Below, in pieces: positions 34,724-43,438 of a DNA stretch of 64,000 nucleotides. The stretch's first letter is position 1. Every line of letters begins with the position of its first letter. The stretch spans positions 248,001 through 312,000 of the forward strand of contig CANMSA010000001.1 of assembly GCA_947500385.1 (NCBI GenBank), read 5' to 3'. A program made the position numbers and the translations under genes. The stretch comes from an uncultured Flavobacteriaceae bacterium. Its GTDB lineage: Bacteria > Bacteroidota > Bacteroidia > Flavobacteriales > Flavobacteriaceae. The notes beneath the pieces were generated by a model. That model saw nothing but the letters and a program-made list of their open reading frames with translations. It made no database searches and was not told the DNA's origin.

Positions 34724-36430
34724 ATGAGAAAAACATTTAAAATAACAGGTCTTGGTTCGGTCCTATTTGCATTGCTGCTGTTGGCAGGCTGCGAGACTAC
34801 CGAACTTAGGGTGGTCGACAGTCCGAACGACTTAAGTCCAAATCAGGCGAGTGTCGACTTTTTCCTGAATCAGATTCAAATAATGACCGCTCAAATCCAC
34901 TCGGGAGAGGAAGGTCGCGCCGAGAACGGCCTAAGTCAGTTCGGTATGGAACCTGTGCGCATACAACACGGGTTTGGACCAACCTATCGGGACATGTATG
35001 ATCCCACAGATTTTGACCGTTTGTGGAACAATGTATATGCGCGAGCACTTATAGATATCCGTACCATGCTTCCATTGGCAGAAGAAAAAGAACAGTTTAC
35101 ACACGTAGCGATCGGCCAAATCTTAGAGGCCTATATCATGATGTCGATGGTTGATTTCTTCGGGGATGTACCGTATAGCGAGGCTCTCAGGGGAAGTGAG
35201 GGGCTTTTAAACCCAGGTGTTGACTCCGGAGCTTCTATTTATGCAGCGGCAGATCAGCTATTACTCGATGCGCTTGCAAATTTGAACAAGGACGAACTGG
35301 TACTGCCCACCAACGATTTATTCTACGGGGGCGATGAAAGTAAGTGGATCAAATGTGCCAATACCATGCGGCTAAAGTTGTATTTACAAACACGTTTGGT
35401 AAACGAGGCCGAATCGGTCTCAGTGATTAACGGACTGATTGCCGGGAATCAATTGATCATGAACGCGAGTGATGATTTCAAATTTCAATGGGGTACCTCT
35501 AACGCCGCTCCAGATAGTAGACACCCTTATTTTGACGCCAACTATGACGGACAAGGGCCTAGTTCCGATTTCTATACTTGTAATTATTACATGAACTTGA
35601 TGGCAAACCAATATGGTGATCCAGACCCTAGAATCCGGTATTATTTTTACCGACAAGTAGCAGATTTTTCCGGAGCGGATGTGGTTACCAAGGAATGTGT
35701 GACACAAATCTCTACCCCTTCTTGGTGGGATGCGAACGAACCTTTCTGTACCGTTCCGAACATTAACGGGCTCGATGGATACTGGGGTAGAAACCACCTT
35801 GATGATGATGGTATTCCACCAGATGATCAATTCCGGACCTTGCACGGTGTGTATCCCGTGGGCGGACCATTTGATGACGATTCCTTTAGAAACGTATCGG
35901 GATCGGCTGCGATATCAGAAGGACTTGCCGGTGCCGGTATATCCCCTTTCATGATGTCTTCTTATACCTATTTCATGTTGGCCGAAGCGGCGCTTACGAT
36001 CAATACTACCGGAGATGCGAGAGCTTATTTGGAAAGTGGTATACGAGGGTCTATCAATACCGTTACGGCTTTCGGGGCCAATTTGGCCGCTGGTAGCGCC
36101 CTCATTCCCAGCGCGACTGCCATTGACAACCATGTTAACGAAATCTTGGCAGCATACGATGGCGGTTCCGAAACCGACAAACTCCGTATCATCGTAGAGC
36201 AATATTTTATAGCTTTATGGGGCAATGGTATTGAAGCATATAATACCTATCGAAGAACAGGACAACCGGACAACATCACCCCAGGTTTTGTTTTGGAAGA
36301 TTCAGGAACCTTCCTGCGTTCCATGTGGTATTCACAGACCGCTACCGATAGTAATAGTAATTTTAATCAGAAAGGCGCTCCCGATACTCCTGTATTTTGG
36401 GATACGAACCCAGAGGGTTTTGTTGAATAG
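34724..36430 (+). CDS. SusD/RagB-family nutrient-binding lipoprotein
   Basis: A 568-residue surface lipoprotein that forms the lid of the SusC transporter. Lipobox LLLAGC (Cys23). The pattern is that of the SusD-like group 2 (PF12771 type): LSPNQASVDFFLNQIQIMTA near the N-terminus, the TPR-like helical region (FTHVAIGQILEAYIMMSMVD), the conserved FFGDVPYSEAL motif and KWIKCANTMRLKLYLQTRL, and a C-terminal half with EQYFIALWGNGIEAYNTYRR. Co-transcribed with the SusC gene (26 bases) and the lipoprotein behind it (22 bases). Confidence 0.93.
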   Translation: MRKTFKITGLGSVLFALLLLAGCETTELRVVDSPNDLSPNQASVDFFLNQIQIMTAQIHSGEEGRAENGLSQFGMEPVRIQHGFGPTYRDMYDPTDFDRLWNNVYARALIDIRTMLPLAEEKEQFTHVAIGQILEAYIMMSMVDFFGDVPYSEALRGSEGLLNPGVDSGASIYAAADQLLLDALANLNKDELVLPTNDLFYGGDESKWIKCANTMRLKLYLQTRLVNEAESVSVINGLIAGNQLIMNASDDFKFQWGTSNAAPDSRHPYFDANYDGQGPSSDFYTCNYYMNLMANQYGDPDPRIRYYFYRQVADFSGADVVTKECVTQISTPSWWDANEPFCTVPNINGLDGYWGRNHLDDDGIPPDDQFRTLHGVYPVGGPFDDDSFRNVSGSAAISEGLAGAGISPFMMSSYTYFMLAEAALTINTTGDARAYLESGIRGSINTVTAFGANLAAGSALIPSATAIDNHVNEILAAYDGGSETDKLRIIVEQYFIALWGNGIEAYNTYRRTGQPDNITPGFVLEDSGTFLRSMWYSQTATDSNSNFNQKGAPDTPVFWDTNPEGFVE

Positions 36431-36452
36431 TGATATCTACTAAATTTTAAAA

Positions 36453-37262
36453 ATGAAAAAAATGAAAATAACTATAAAAACGATCATAGCGCTATTCGCA
36501 TGCTCCTTGGCCTTTTTCAGTTGTGAGGATGAAGACAAAAAACCGATCAACCTGCTTCAATTAGAGGATTCTAAATCTCCTTTTGTTCGAATCGTTGTTG
36601 AAGAGCCTATTGTGGCAGCCGGTGATATCGCCACAAGTGCTTTAAATGGCACCGTAGATGCGTTGGATAAGAATGTTGCCTCATGGGAACTTTCGGTAAG
36701 CCGCGAGTCCGGAGGTACGGTAAGTGATACGGTTTCGTTAACGACCGTCACGAACTTTCCCAGTGACATCTCGATTCCATATACCGATATTGCAAGTGCA
36801 TTGGGAATTACCCCCGATGAAATCTTGGGAGGTGATTTCATTCGCTTCTTGGGTACGGCTACGGGTACCGATGGTTCGGTCGTTACTTTTGATAACTTTA
36901 GCCCCAACGTAACGGGGCAGCCAGAGCAGCGACAGGCATTTAACTTTATCATATTGATAAAGTGCTCCCCCATCAGCGATGCGACCGTTGCCGGTACCTG
37001 GAACATCGAAATGGAGGACTTGTTCGGTGACGGTTGGGACGGTGCCTTTGTGACCTTTGAAATAGACGGGGTCGCAACCAACTACACCTTTACATCCGGG
37101 TCGAACGCATCTTTCGCGGTAGAAGTACCGGAGGGAACCGCTTCTTTAGTCATTTCTTATACGAGTGGGGCTTTTGAAGAAGAGCATATATATACCATAC
37201 AAACACCCGATGGTGATGTGAGAGGGCCTTTCGGGCCGAATCCGGCACCTTGTATCAACTAG
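36453..37262 (+). CDS. Lipoprotein, third gene of the SusCD operon
   Basis: A 269-residue protein with a lipoprotein signal (LAFFSC, Cys24). Residues 35-165 form a beta-rich region (ISIPYTDIASALGITPDEIL, FLGTATGTDGSVVTF). The C-terminal part, about 180-269, shows a calcium-binding-like MEDLFGDGWDGAFVTFEIDG motif and ends in a cysteine-containing tail. Its position suggests a SusE-like accessory surface binding protein, but there is no clear sequence match to SusE/SusF that I can recognise. The operon terminates 40 bases later. Confidence 0.7.
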   Translation: MKKMKITIKTIIALFACSLAFFSCEDEDKKPINLLQLEDSKSPFVRIVVEEPIVAAGDIATSALNGTVDALDKNVASWELSVSRESGGTVSDTVSLTTVTNFPSDISIPYTDIASALGITPDEILGGDFIRFLGTATGTDGSVVTFDNFSPNVTGQPEQRQAFNFIILIKCSPISDATVAGTWNIEMEDLFGDGWDGAFVTFEIDGVATNYTFTSGSNASFAVEVPEGTASLVISYTSGAFEEEHIYTIQTPDGDVRGPFGPNPAPCIN

Positions 37263-37301
37263 CACCGAGCGTTCAAAAGACCTAAACACAAAGTTGAGGA
37301 T

Positions 37302-37345
37302 AGCTATGGGACAATGGCTCTAAAAAATGTCCCATAGCTTTTATG
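37302..37345 (+). terminator. Terminator of the SusCD operon
   Basis: A perfect 12-bp stem AGCTATGGGACA (37302-37313) / TGTCCCATAGCT (37328-37339) with a 14-base A-rich loop, followed by TTTTATGTT. It lies 40 bases behind the last operon gene and 16 bases before the second hairpin element. Confidence 0.88.
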
Positions 37346-37360
37346 TTCTTGACCCATTTA

Positions 37361-37462
37361 GTAAAGAAAGCAGCTCTGATATACTTCTACATACAAACAG
37401 GAGCTCTGTTTCATTTTTGAGTATTATTTGAATTAGTCATCAAATTTCAGGGCTGCGTTTAC
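37361..37462 (+). ncRNA. Candidate structured RNA element, copy 2 (E2)
   Basis: Same architecture as 30790-30897: outer stem GTAAA (37361-37365) / TTTAC (37458-37462) and a 10-bp inner stem GCAGCTCTGA (37370-37379) / TCAGGGCTGC (37447-37456). Substitutions relative to copy 1 keep pairing (a G-U in one copy is G-C in the other, and the reverse at another pair). It lies between the operon terminator and a second terminator at 37490. Confidence 0.55.
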
Positions 37463-37489
37463 TAAAAAAGAAAAATGTTTGGATTTAAG

Positions 37490-37521
37490 AAAGTCTGACC
37501 TTCATGGGTCAGACTTTTTAA
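37490..37521 (+). terminator. Terminator behind hairpin element E2
   Basis: Stem AGTCTGACC (37492-37500) / GGTCAGACT (37507-37515), 6-base loop, followed by TTTTT. Having its own terminator behind E2 supports the idea that E2 is transcribed, or it ends read-through from the SusCD operon. Confidence 0.85.
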
Positions 37522-37544
37522 TTTTCATAACAAAACTTGAAGGG

Positions 37545-38324
37545 TTAGAGCCCGTTCAGATAATCGATGACCAATGTGTTGAATTTTTGGGGGCGCTCTA
37601 CATTTACCACATGACCGCAGTTTTCGATGGTAACCAAACTACTCATTTGATGCTTTAGCACCACCTTCTCGATAGTTGGTAGAAACAAATAATCTTCCTG
37701 TCCCATTACGTACAGTGTTGGAATACGGATGTCCGCGGCCCTAAAAAACCGAAGAAGCGGATTAATTTCCGAAGTAAGCTTAAACCAGCGAATAAATTCC
37801 TTTTGATATAATTTCTTTGCCTCACGAACGAACAACGATCTTGACTCCCGGTGATTTTTATTGGGCATGATTACGAAAGCGAAAAACTTATAAAGCCATA
37901 TATAGGGCACTATCGATTTAAAAAAGATGCCTAATCGCATCAATACCTGAGAACGCAGGTCGAGTTTCATGATAGCTCCCCCCATGATCATACTATCTAC
38001 TTTTTCAGGATATTTTTCCGCCAAATTCCGAATCAATATGGTACCCAGCGATATGCCCACAAAATGGGACTTTTCAATCTTTTCATAGTCAATCACCTCT
38101 ACAATATCGGCCGTTATTGAATCGAAGGTATACTTATCGTTAAAGGCGTCTTTTAGGTTGGGCTTTGAATTGCCATGCCCTCTCAGGTCTAACAACAAAA
38201 TATTGAAATGCTTTTTAAATTCGCGCAGCTGTTTATACCAAATGGAAGAACTTCCGCCCGCCCCATGAACAAAGGTTACCCATGAATTTGAATCTGGATG
38301 TAAATGGGTGGTATAGTGAAGCAT
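37545..38324 (-). CDS. Alpha/beta hydrolase
   Basis: A 259-residue cytoplasmic hydrolase. Oxyanion-region motif VHGAGGSSSIWYKQL (residues 19-33), LDLRGHGNS (46-53), nucleophile elbow VGISLGT with Ser92, likely acid Asp in GQEDYLF (about 210) and catalytic His in NCGHVVNVERP (about 238). There is no signal peptide. Substrate unknown; the pattern is like 3-oxoadipate enol-lactonase/lipase-type general hydrolases. Monocistronic; its stop is convergent with the SusCD operon. Confidence 0.88.
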   Translation of the reverse strand: MLHYTTHLHPDSNSWVTFVHGAGGSSSIWYKQLREFKKHFNILLLDLRGHGNSKPNLKDAFNDKYTFDSITADIVEVIDYEKIEKSHFVGISLGTILIRNLAEKYPEKVDSMIMGGAIMKLDLRSQVLMRLGIFFKSIVPYIWLYKFFAFVIMPNKNHRESRSLFVREAKKLYQKEFIRWFKLTSEINPLLRFFRAADIRIPTLYVMGQEDYLFLPTIEKVVLKHQMSSLVTIENCGHVVNVERPQKFNTLVIDYLNGL

Positions 38325-38553
38325 ATAACTCTTTGGAATTCCCTTTCGTGAGAACTACCGCAATGTATTAAACTTTTGGCCGGAAAAAGGATTTTATCGT
38401 TTTTTTTAACAGATTAACCTCACCATTCACAAGCCTGATATTAGATCCTTGTTAATTAATCATCAAAAGAACTGATTTTTAGACAAATATAACGATCAAT
38501 CGAGTCCAAACAACCCTTTCGAACGTATCTTTGGTAAGACTATTTATTAAACT

Positions 38554-38748
38554 ATGGAAAATCAGTATTGTAGGGTAGGTACGACTACCCCCATGACTTC
38601 AGGAAGAAAGGCGATTGCCTTGTTAGAGTATCAGTATCAAAATTTTGTAGAGAAAGCCTCAAACATTGAGTACAATGATACCCAACTCGGCGAGTTTTTT
38701 GAGCAAAAAGCACAGAAAATCAAGAAAGTACTAGAAAGTTTGGTATAG
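38554..38748 (+). CDS. Small conserved-looking protein, unknown function
   Basis: A 64-residue soluble protein (ATG at 38554). The C-terminal two thirds are helical and charged (RKAIALLEYQYQNFVEKASN, FFEQKAQKIKKVLESL), with a short N-terminal Thr-rich segment (VGTTTPMTS). I recall similar short proteins in flavobacterial genomes but can give no function. It is convergent with pyrF, 11 bases apart. Confidence 0.55.
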   Translation: MENQYCRVGTTTPMTSGRKAIALLEYQYQNFVEKASNIEYNDTQLGEFFEQKAQKIKKVLESLV

Positions 38749-38759
38749 TAGCCAAAGTA

Positions 38760-39581
38760 CTATTGTAAGCTTTCCAATTCTTTTTGCATTTTGACTTGCA
38801 TTTCTTTGGCTTTTTCGGCCGCAGCCTTTGCAAAATTTTCGCCGTTGGAGGCATAAATAATGCCGCGCGAAGAATTTACCAGCAGGCCAATATTCTCATT
38901 CAAACCGTATTTACAAACTTCTTCAAGACTCCCCCCTTGTGCCCCTACACCCGGTACCAACAAAAAACTGTTGGGAACAATTTCTCGAATATCGCCTAAA
39001 AAGTGTGCCTTCGTAGCTCCGACCACATACATTAAGTTATTGGCATTCTCATAGGTAGCCGATGTACGAATCACTTTTTTATACAATTCTTCAGCGCCTA
39101 TTTTTTGTGTTTGAAAATCGAACGCTCCCTCATTCGAGGTAAGTGCGAGTAGAATCGTGTGTTTATCGGTAAATGCCAAAAACGGCTCTACAGAATCCTT
39201 TCCCATATAAGGGGCGATCGTTATAGAATCAAAATTCAAATCCTCGAAAAAGGCCTTCGCATACCTGCTAGAGGTATTTCCAATATCTCCCCGTTTGGCA
39301 TCGGCGATCGTAAAAATTTGAGGGTACTTCGTATTCAAATAGGCAATGGTCTTTTCTAAGGCGATCCAACCCTTTATACCATAGGCCTCGTAAAAGGCGA
39401 TATTGGGCTTATACGCCACGCACAAATGGTGGGTGGCATCAATAATGGCTTTATTAAAGGCGAAAATGGGATCTTCCTCCTGTAACAGAAATGGTGGAAT
39501 CTTCTCTAAATCGGTATCTAGGCCTATGCAGAGAAATGATTTTTTTAAACGTATTTGATCTATTAATTCTTGGGTAGTCAT
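38760..39581 (-). CDS. pyrF: Orotidine 5'-phosphate decarboxylase (type 2)
   Basis: A 273-residue enzyme of the last step of UMP synthesis. The catalytic [11 protein letters not shown] motif (Lys and Asp, near residues 92-102) is present. Length and motifs such as [34 protein letters not shown] and [11 protein letters not shown] match the longer type 2 subfamily used by Bacteroidetes, not the about 230-residue E. coli form. It starts one base after the stop of prfA, so both are probably one transcript. Confidence 0.96.
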   Translation of the reverse strand: MTTQELIDQIRLKKSFLCIGLDTDLEKIPPFLLQEEDPIFAFNKAIIDATHHLCVAYKPNIAFYEAYGIKGWIALEKTIAYLNTKYPQIFTIADAKRGDIGNTSSRYAKAFFEDLNFDSITIAPYMGKDSVEPFLAFTDKHTILLALTSNEGAFDFQTQKIGAEELYKKVIRTSATYENANNLMYVVGATKAHFLGDIREIVPNSFLLVPGVGAQGGSLEEVCKYGLNENIGLLVNSSRGIIYASNGENFAKAAAEKAKEMQVKMQKELESLQ

Positions 39582-39582
39582 C

Positions 39583-40659
39583 TTAAAACAATTCCGAAGC
39601 TTCTTTCAACTTCTCTGTATTCTCAACCAAACTAAGCTCATCAATAATCCGCTGCACATCCCCATCGATAATATTCTGCAAATCGTACAGGGTAAGTCCT
39701 ATGCGATGATCGGTTACCCTTCCCTGAGGGTAGTTGTAGGTTCGTATCTTCGCGGAACGATCTCCACTGCTTACCTGTGAGTTTCTTTTGGCCGCATCTT
39801 CTTCCTGTTTTTTGGCCAACTCCAGATCATACAAGCGCGAACGTAACACCTTAAAAGCCTTTTCTTTGTTCTTATGCTGTGATTTTTGGTCTTGGCATTG
39901 AGCTACCAAGCCAGATGGGATATGGGTTAAGCGCACCGCAGAATAGGTTGTATTGACCGATTGCCCTCCAGGACCGGAAGAACAGAAAAAGTCGATACGA
40001 ACGTCTTTTGGGTCTATCTGCACGTCAAAATCCTCTGCCTCGGGCAACACCATCACGGTCGCGGCACTGGTATGTACCCTGCCCTGTGTTTCGGTCTGCG
40101 GCACTCTTTGCACACGATGTACCCCTGCTTCAAATTTTAGAGTGCCGTATACGTCGGCACCCGTTACTTCGAATTGAATTTCCTTATAGCCACCACTGGT
40201 ACCCTCGCTCAAATCGATTACATTCGTTTTCCAACCTTTCGATTCACAATATTTGGTGTACATACGAAAGAGGTCTCCCGCAAAAATACTGGCTTCGTCC
40301 CCACCGGTTCCTGCACGAATTTCAACTACCACATCCTTGGCATCTTCCGGGTCTTTGGGAATCAACATCAATTTTATTTCCTCCTCTAACTGCGGTAGGC
40401 CAGCCTTGGCCTCTTCCAACTGCATTTTGGCCATCTCGAGCATCTCGGCATCACTACCATCTGCGATAATTTCTTCCGCTTCGGCAATATTATCGGTCAA
40501 TTCTAGGTAGTGATCTCTTTTCTCGACCAATTCCTTCAAATCCTTATACTCCTTGGTGAGCAGTACATAGCGTTTCTGGTCTGCAATAATATCAGGTTGA
40601 ATAATCAAATCCGATACCTCATCGAAACGTTGTTTTACTATATTAAGTTTATCGATCAT
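39583..40659 (-). CDS. prfA: Peptide chain release factor 1
   Basis: A 358-residue release factor recognising UAA/UAG. The peptidyl-tRNA hydrolysis motif GGQ is in [20 protein letters not shown]. The N-terminal helical domain, the PCRF domain ([22 protein letters not shown]) and the C-terminal [20 protein letters not shown] block are all typical. It is co-transcribed with pyrF downstream. Confidence 0.97.
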   Translation of the reverse strand: MIDKLNIVKQRFDEVSDLIIQPDIIADQKRYVLLTKEYKDLKELVEKRDHYLELTDNIAEAEEIIADGSDAEMLEMAKMQLEEAKAGLPQLEEEIKLMLIPKDPEDAKDVVVEIRAGTGGDEASIFAGDLFRMYTKYCESKGWKTNVIDLSEGTSGGYKEIQFEVTGADVYGTLKFEAGVHRVQRVPQTETQGRVHTSAATVMVLPEAEDFDVQIDPKDVRIDFFCSSGPGGQSVNTTYSAVRLTHIPSGLVAQCQDQKSQHKNKEKAFKVLRSRLYDLELAKKQEEDAAKRNSQVSSGDRSAKIRTYNYPQGRVTDHRIGLTLYDLQNIIDGDVQRIIDELSLVENTEKLKEASELF

Positions 40660-40783
40660 AACAATTGGTTAAGCATACAAATCATCCCTTTTACCCAAGG
40701 GCATTTTGCGTTACTCAGTTTGCGAATTTACAATTTTTTTGAGGGATACGGGTGTATTTTTTCGATGGTACACAACCCAAAGA

Positions 40784-42070
40784 TCAGTTTCCGACAAAGG
40801 TAGTTCCAAGACTTATGATAAACGAATCCAACCCATCACTGCGGTCGTACTTTTGAAGTCGCAAGTCCACCGATTTAAAACCAAAACCAAACAGTTGGGC
40901 CCGAGTAAAAATATCTTTGTACCGTAATCCCATCCCATATTGATGGGCATCAAATTCGGACAGGTCGTAATCAGAGGTGTAAAAATCAAAAGTAGAAAGC
41001 GCAGTTTCCTTGGCATAAAAATAATCTGCCCCCTGCTGGGTATAATAGCGATAAGAAGGATACAAACTAAAGGAGTCACTCAGCTTTATCGGCACCTCTA
41101 AGTTGAGGGTATGGGCGGTAATACCCCAGTCATCGTAGTAAAACCGATAGTAGGTTCGCACAACAAAACGATCCCCCAAATAGTAGTTCAAACGCGCACC
41201 TATGGGTATTTTAAGCCTGGTATCCGGTAGCCGTTCCACATCATCGGCCAATTGAAAATCTTCAATAAAAAATGATTCCGTATCCCCAAAATACACCCGC
41301 TGAAAAGGGGTGCTCAACAACCCTTGTTGCAAAACAACATCTGCAAATACAGAACCCTGCAAGCGTTTTCCCAATACCTGTGAAAGCCCTAGGGACAAGG
41401 AGTACGAATTGCGATTCTCATCTGCAAATACTTCAAAATCTGGACTATAGGTTCCCGTACCGGTAATGCGTGAATCAAAAAAGCCGTTACGAAGTTCAAT
41501 CGGATACTGGGGATTCCATTTATCAAAAAACACATTACCGCTTACAGACAGTTCCGTATTCTTTTCATTAAAAAGACGGGTATACCCCCCTCCTATTCCC
41601 AATGAAAAGTAATCGTATTCGGAAGCCACATATGCGTTTCCCGACCAAACGGAATTACGATCCTCCGAACTATGCCGATACGATGGGTTGAAATGTGCCA
41701 ACACATCGCTTCGCGAGGCACCCGAAGAAGCACTAAAAGGACTGGCCGGATTTGCGATACCCCCATCAAACGGGTTCACGTTGCTCGAAGATGCCGAGGA
41801 ATAGGCCGATATGCCCGCATCAACGGTCAGCACATCGTTCGCATTCATAGGAATGCTCACTACGATACTCGAGGTGGCATCAGTAAGCTCCTCTGTTCCC
41901 TGCCCACCCGTAACTGCCGCATTGGTGCCATCTTGCCCATAATAGCTAAACAACAAGTCGATTTCAGTAGTCTCCAACACCCTTTTTACATAAGCGGTAG
42001 AATCGGATTGTGCGAATCCGAAAACACCTAGCAAGAGTAAGAAAGTACTAAGGGATTGTGTTAAATTCAC
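40784..42070 (-). CDS. DUF3570 outer-membrane beta-barrel protein
   Basis: A 428-residue outer-membrane protein with a signal peptide (STFLLLLGVFGFAQS). The N-terminal part (about 30-125) includes the DUF3570 landmarks LETTEIDLLFSYYGQDG and a Ser/Ala-rich stretch with SGASRS (116-121). A barrel follows, ending IISLGTTFVGN. The SGAS stretch resembles the ApbE flavinylation motif, and apbE is in the same operon, but flavinylation is only a hypothesis. It is the last gene of a six-gene redox operon, 53 bases behind DUF4266, its usual partner. Confidence 0.87.
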   Translation of the reverse strand: MNLTQSLSTFLLLLGVFGFAQSDSTAYVKRVLETTEIDLLFSYYGQDGTNAAVTGGQGTEELTDATSSIVVSIPMNANDVLTVDAGISAYSSASSSNVNPFDGGIANPASPFSASSGASRSDVLAHFNPSYRHSSEDRNSVWSGNAYVASEYDYFSLGIGGGYTRLFNEKNTELSVSGNVFFDKWNPQYPIELRNGFFDSRITGTGTYSPDFEVFADENRNSYSLSLGLSQVLGKRLQGSVFADVVLQQGLLSTPFQRVYFGDTESFFIEDFQLADDVERLPDTRLKIPIGARLNYYLGDRFVVRTYYRFYYDDWGITAHTLNLEVPIKLSDSFSLYPSYRYYTQQGADYFYAKETALSTFDFYTSDYDLSEFDAHQYGMGLRYKDIFTRAQLFGFGFKSVDLRLQKYDRSDGLDSFIISLGTTFVGN

Positions 42071-42123
42071 AATGGTATTTTGGTTTTAATTGGTGCTATC
42101 TAAATGATTCAACGGAAGCGCTT

Positions 42124-42333
42124 TTAATTACAGCCACAACCACCGCCCGTTTGACCACCATTGGCACCGGCGGCCGCTTCCCTGTATACCTGAAAATTGG
42201 TCTCGAAACGTTCGCTGTTCCTCGCACTCAATTTCATTTCCTCGTCATTTAGATACACTTTCTCATATTCCTTTACCGTAACACAAGAGGTTGCGAAAAC
42301 AATCATACAAACAGCTAACAATACCTTTTTCAT
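42124..42333 (-). CDS. DUF4266 small lipoprotein
   Basis: A 69-residue lipoprotein (signal VFATSC, Cys17) with the DUF4266 core VKEYEKVYLNDEEMKL, a conserved-looking FETNFQVYREAAAGA, and a Gly/Cys C-terminal tail GGGCGCN. The two tail cysteines could bind a metal or cofactor or form a disulfide. The protein is nearly always found beside DUF3570, in my recollection. It lies between the TolB-like lipoprotein and DUF3570 genes. Confidence 0.87.
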   Translation of the reverse strand: MKKVLLAVCMIVFATSCVTVKEYEKVYLNDEEMKLSARNSERFETNFQVYREAAAGANGGQTGGGCGCN

Positions 42334-42387
42334 ATGCTAAAGTTAATCATATTTTTCACCTTACCGGCCATTCGCAACACCCTACAA

Positions 42388-43404
42388 TCAATACGCTTCG
42401 GGATGAAAAAATCCATAGGCGTTTCCGGTATCTTCCAAAAGTGTCGTGACCCTTCCTGTTTCGACATTAACGCACTTTATCCGAAATGGAGATTTTAAAA
42501 TTTCCAAACTGTGAAAAAAGATGTTCCTTCCATCGGCAGACCAACACATACTACCGCCATTCGCCGCGGTGTCGTTTAGCAAAATGCGTTCCTCATTTGT
42601 TTTCAAGTCGTACAAAACCAAATCGACATCGCTATACGAAGCATTACCAGCCGAAAACACAAGTTGTTCATTATTCGGCGAAAAGTCGGGGTCATGATCA
42701 CGGGTAGTATTCGCCGTAAGCGATACCACATTCGTTACGGTATCGGTCAATGCATCATAATCTCCTTGTTGCAACTCTAACTTTGTAAAATCGAATGATA
42801 GGGCGTTGTCTTTATATCCCATAAAAACAATACGTTCATTATCGACCGAAAAGTTACAGTCAATGGCCCAACGATCCGAAAGCACCTTGGGGTTTTTACC
42901 CAAAGCATCGGTGGTAACCAAACGCCATTGCAAGCCCTGAGGCGTCTGTATTTCGGCGCACATGAGTATTTTGGTCCCATCATTGTTCCAACGACATACT
43001 CCTTGTGCATTCCAACCAAAACTGTTTTTGGCAATAATTACCTCGGCATTCGAACCGTCAATATCTGCCAGTACCAATTCTGCGTTTTGATAATCATCAT
43101 GATTTTTTTCCGGATTTACCAAAGATCGGTAGACTAATAATTTTTGTTTGTCCGGACGCACCTTGGCCCACCAATAGTCGTAGTTGGAATCACCTAGTAC
43201 GAGGGACTCCTGCCCATTTTCCAATTTATACAATTCGTTGTACCCGTTGGGGTTCTTTGAATAGAGCAGCACATCGGTAGGGGCATGATCGCTTTGGGGT
43301 TCTTCTATGGGATTATTTTGAATGTCTCCCTCCCTATCTTCACTGCAGGAAACGAGAAATACGGGCACTACCAGCAAAAGGAAAAAAAACCTACAATGTT
43401 TCAT
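42388..43404 (-). CDS. TolB/PD40-like beta-propeller lipoprotein
   Basis: A 338-residue lipoprotein (start MKHCRFFFLL at 43404; signal VFLVSC, Cys20). The mature part carries repeated WD40-like PD40 motifs, for example HDPDFSPNNEQLVFSAG, FSVDNERIVFMGY and MCWSADGRNIFFHS, consistent with a beta-propeller. Such proteins scaffold periplasmic complexes or bind ligands. In this operon it lies between ApbE and DUF4266. No enzyme motif was found. Confidence 0.82.
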   Translation of the reverse strand: MKHCRFFFLLLVVPVFLVSCSEDREGDIQNNPIEEPQSDHAPTDVLLYSKNPNGYNELYKLENGQESLVLGDSNYDYWWAKVRPDKQKLLVYRSLVNPEKNHDDYQNAELVLADIDGSNAEVIIAKNSFGWNAQGVCRWNNDGTKILMCAEIQTPQGLQWRLVTTDALGKNPKVLSDRWAIDCNFSVDNERIVFMGYKDNALSFDFTKLELQQGDYDALTDTVTNVVSLTANTTRDHDPDFSPNNEQLVFSAGNASYSDVDLVLYDLKTNEERILLNDTAANGGSMCWSADGRNIFFHSLEILKSPFRIKCVNVETGRVTTLLEDTGNAYGFFHPEAY

Positions 43405-43438
43405 GTGCACTAATGGGTTAAGTCAAATAAGAAGGGGG

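Noticed and set aside
30790-37462. E1/E2 as ends of a mobile element enclosing the SusCD locus
   Set aside because: They are direct copies without a transposase, target duplication or terminal inverted repeats; the internal stem structure fits RNA better.
41583-41604. TACCCC in the DUF3570 gene, and TACCCCTAAAG at about 30969
   Set aside because: Neither has a GGGGTA partner at the 10-base spacing, so they are not copies of the nitrogen operator.
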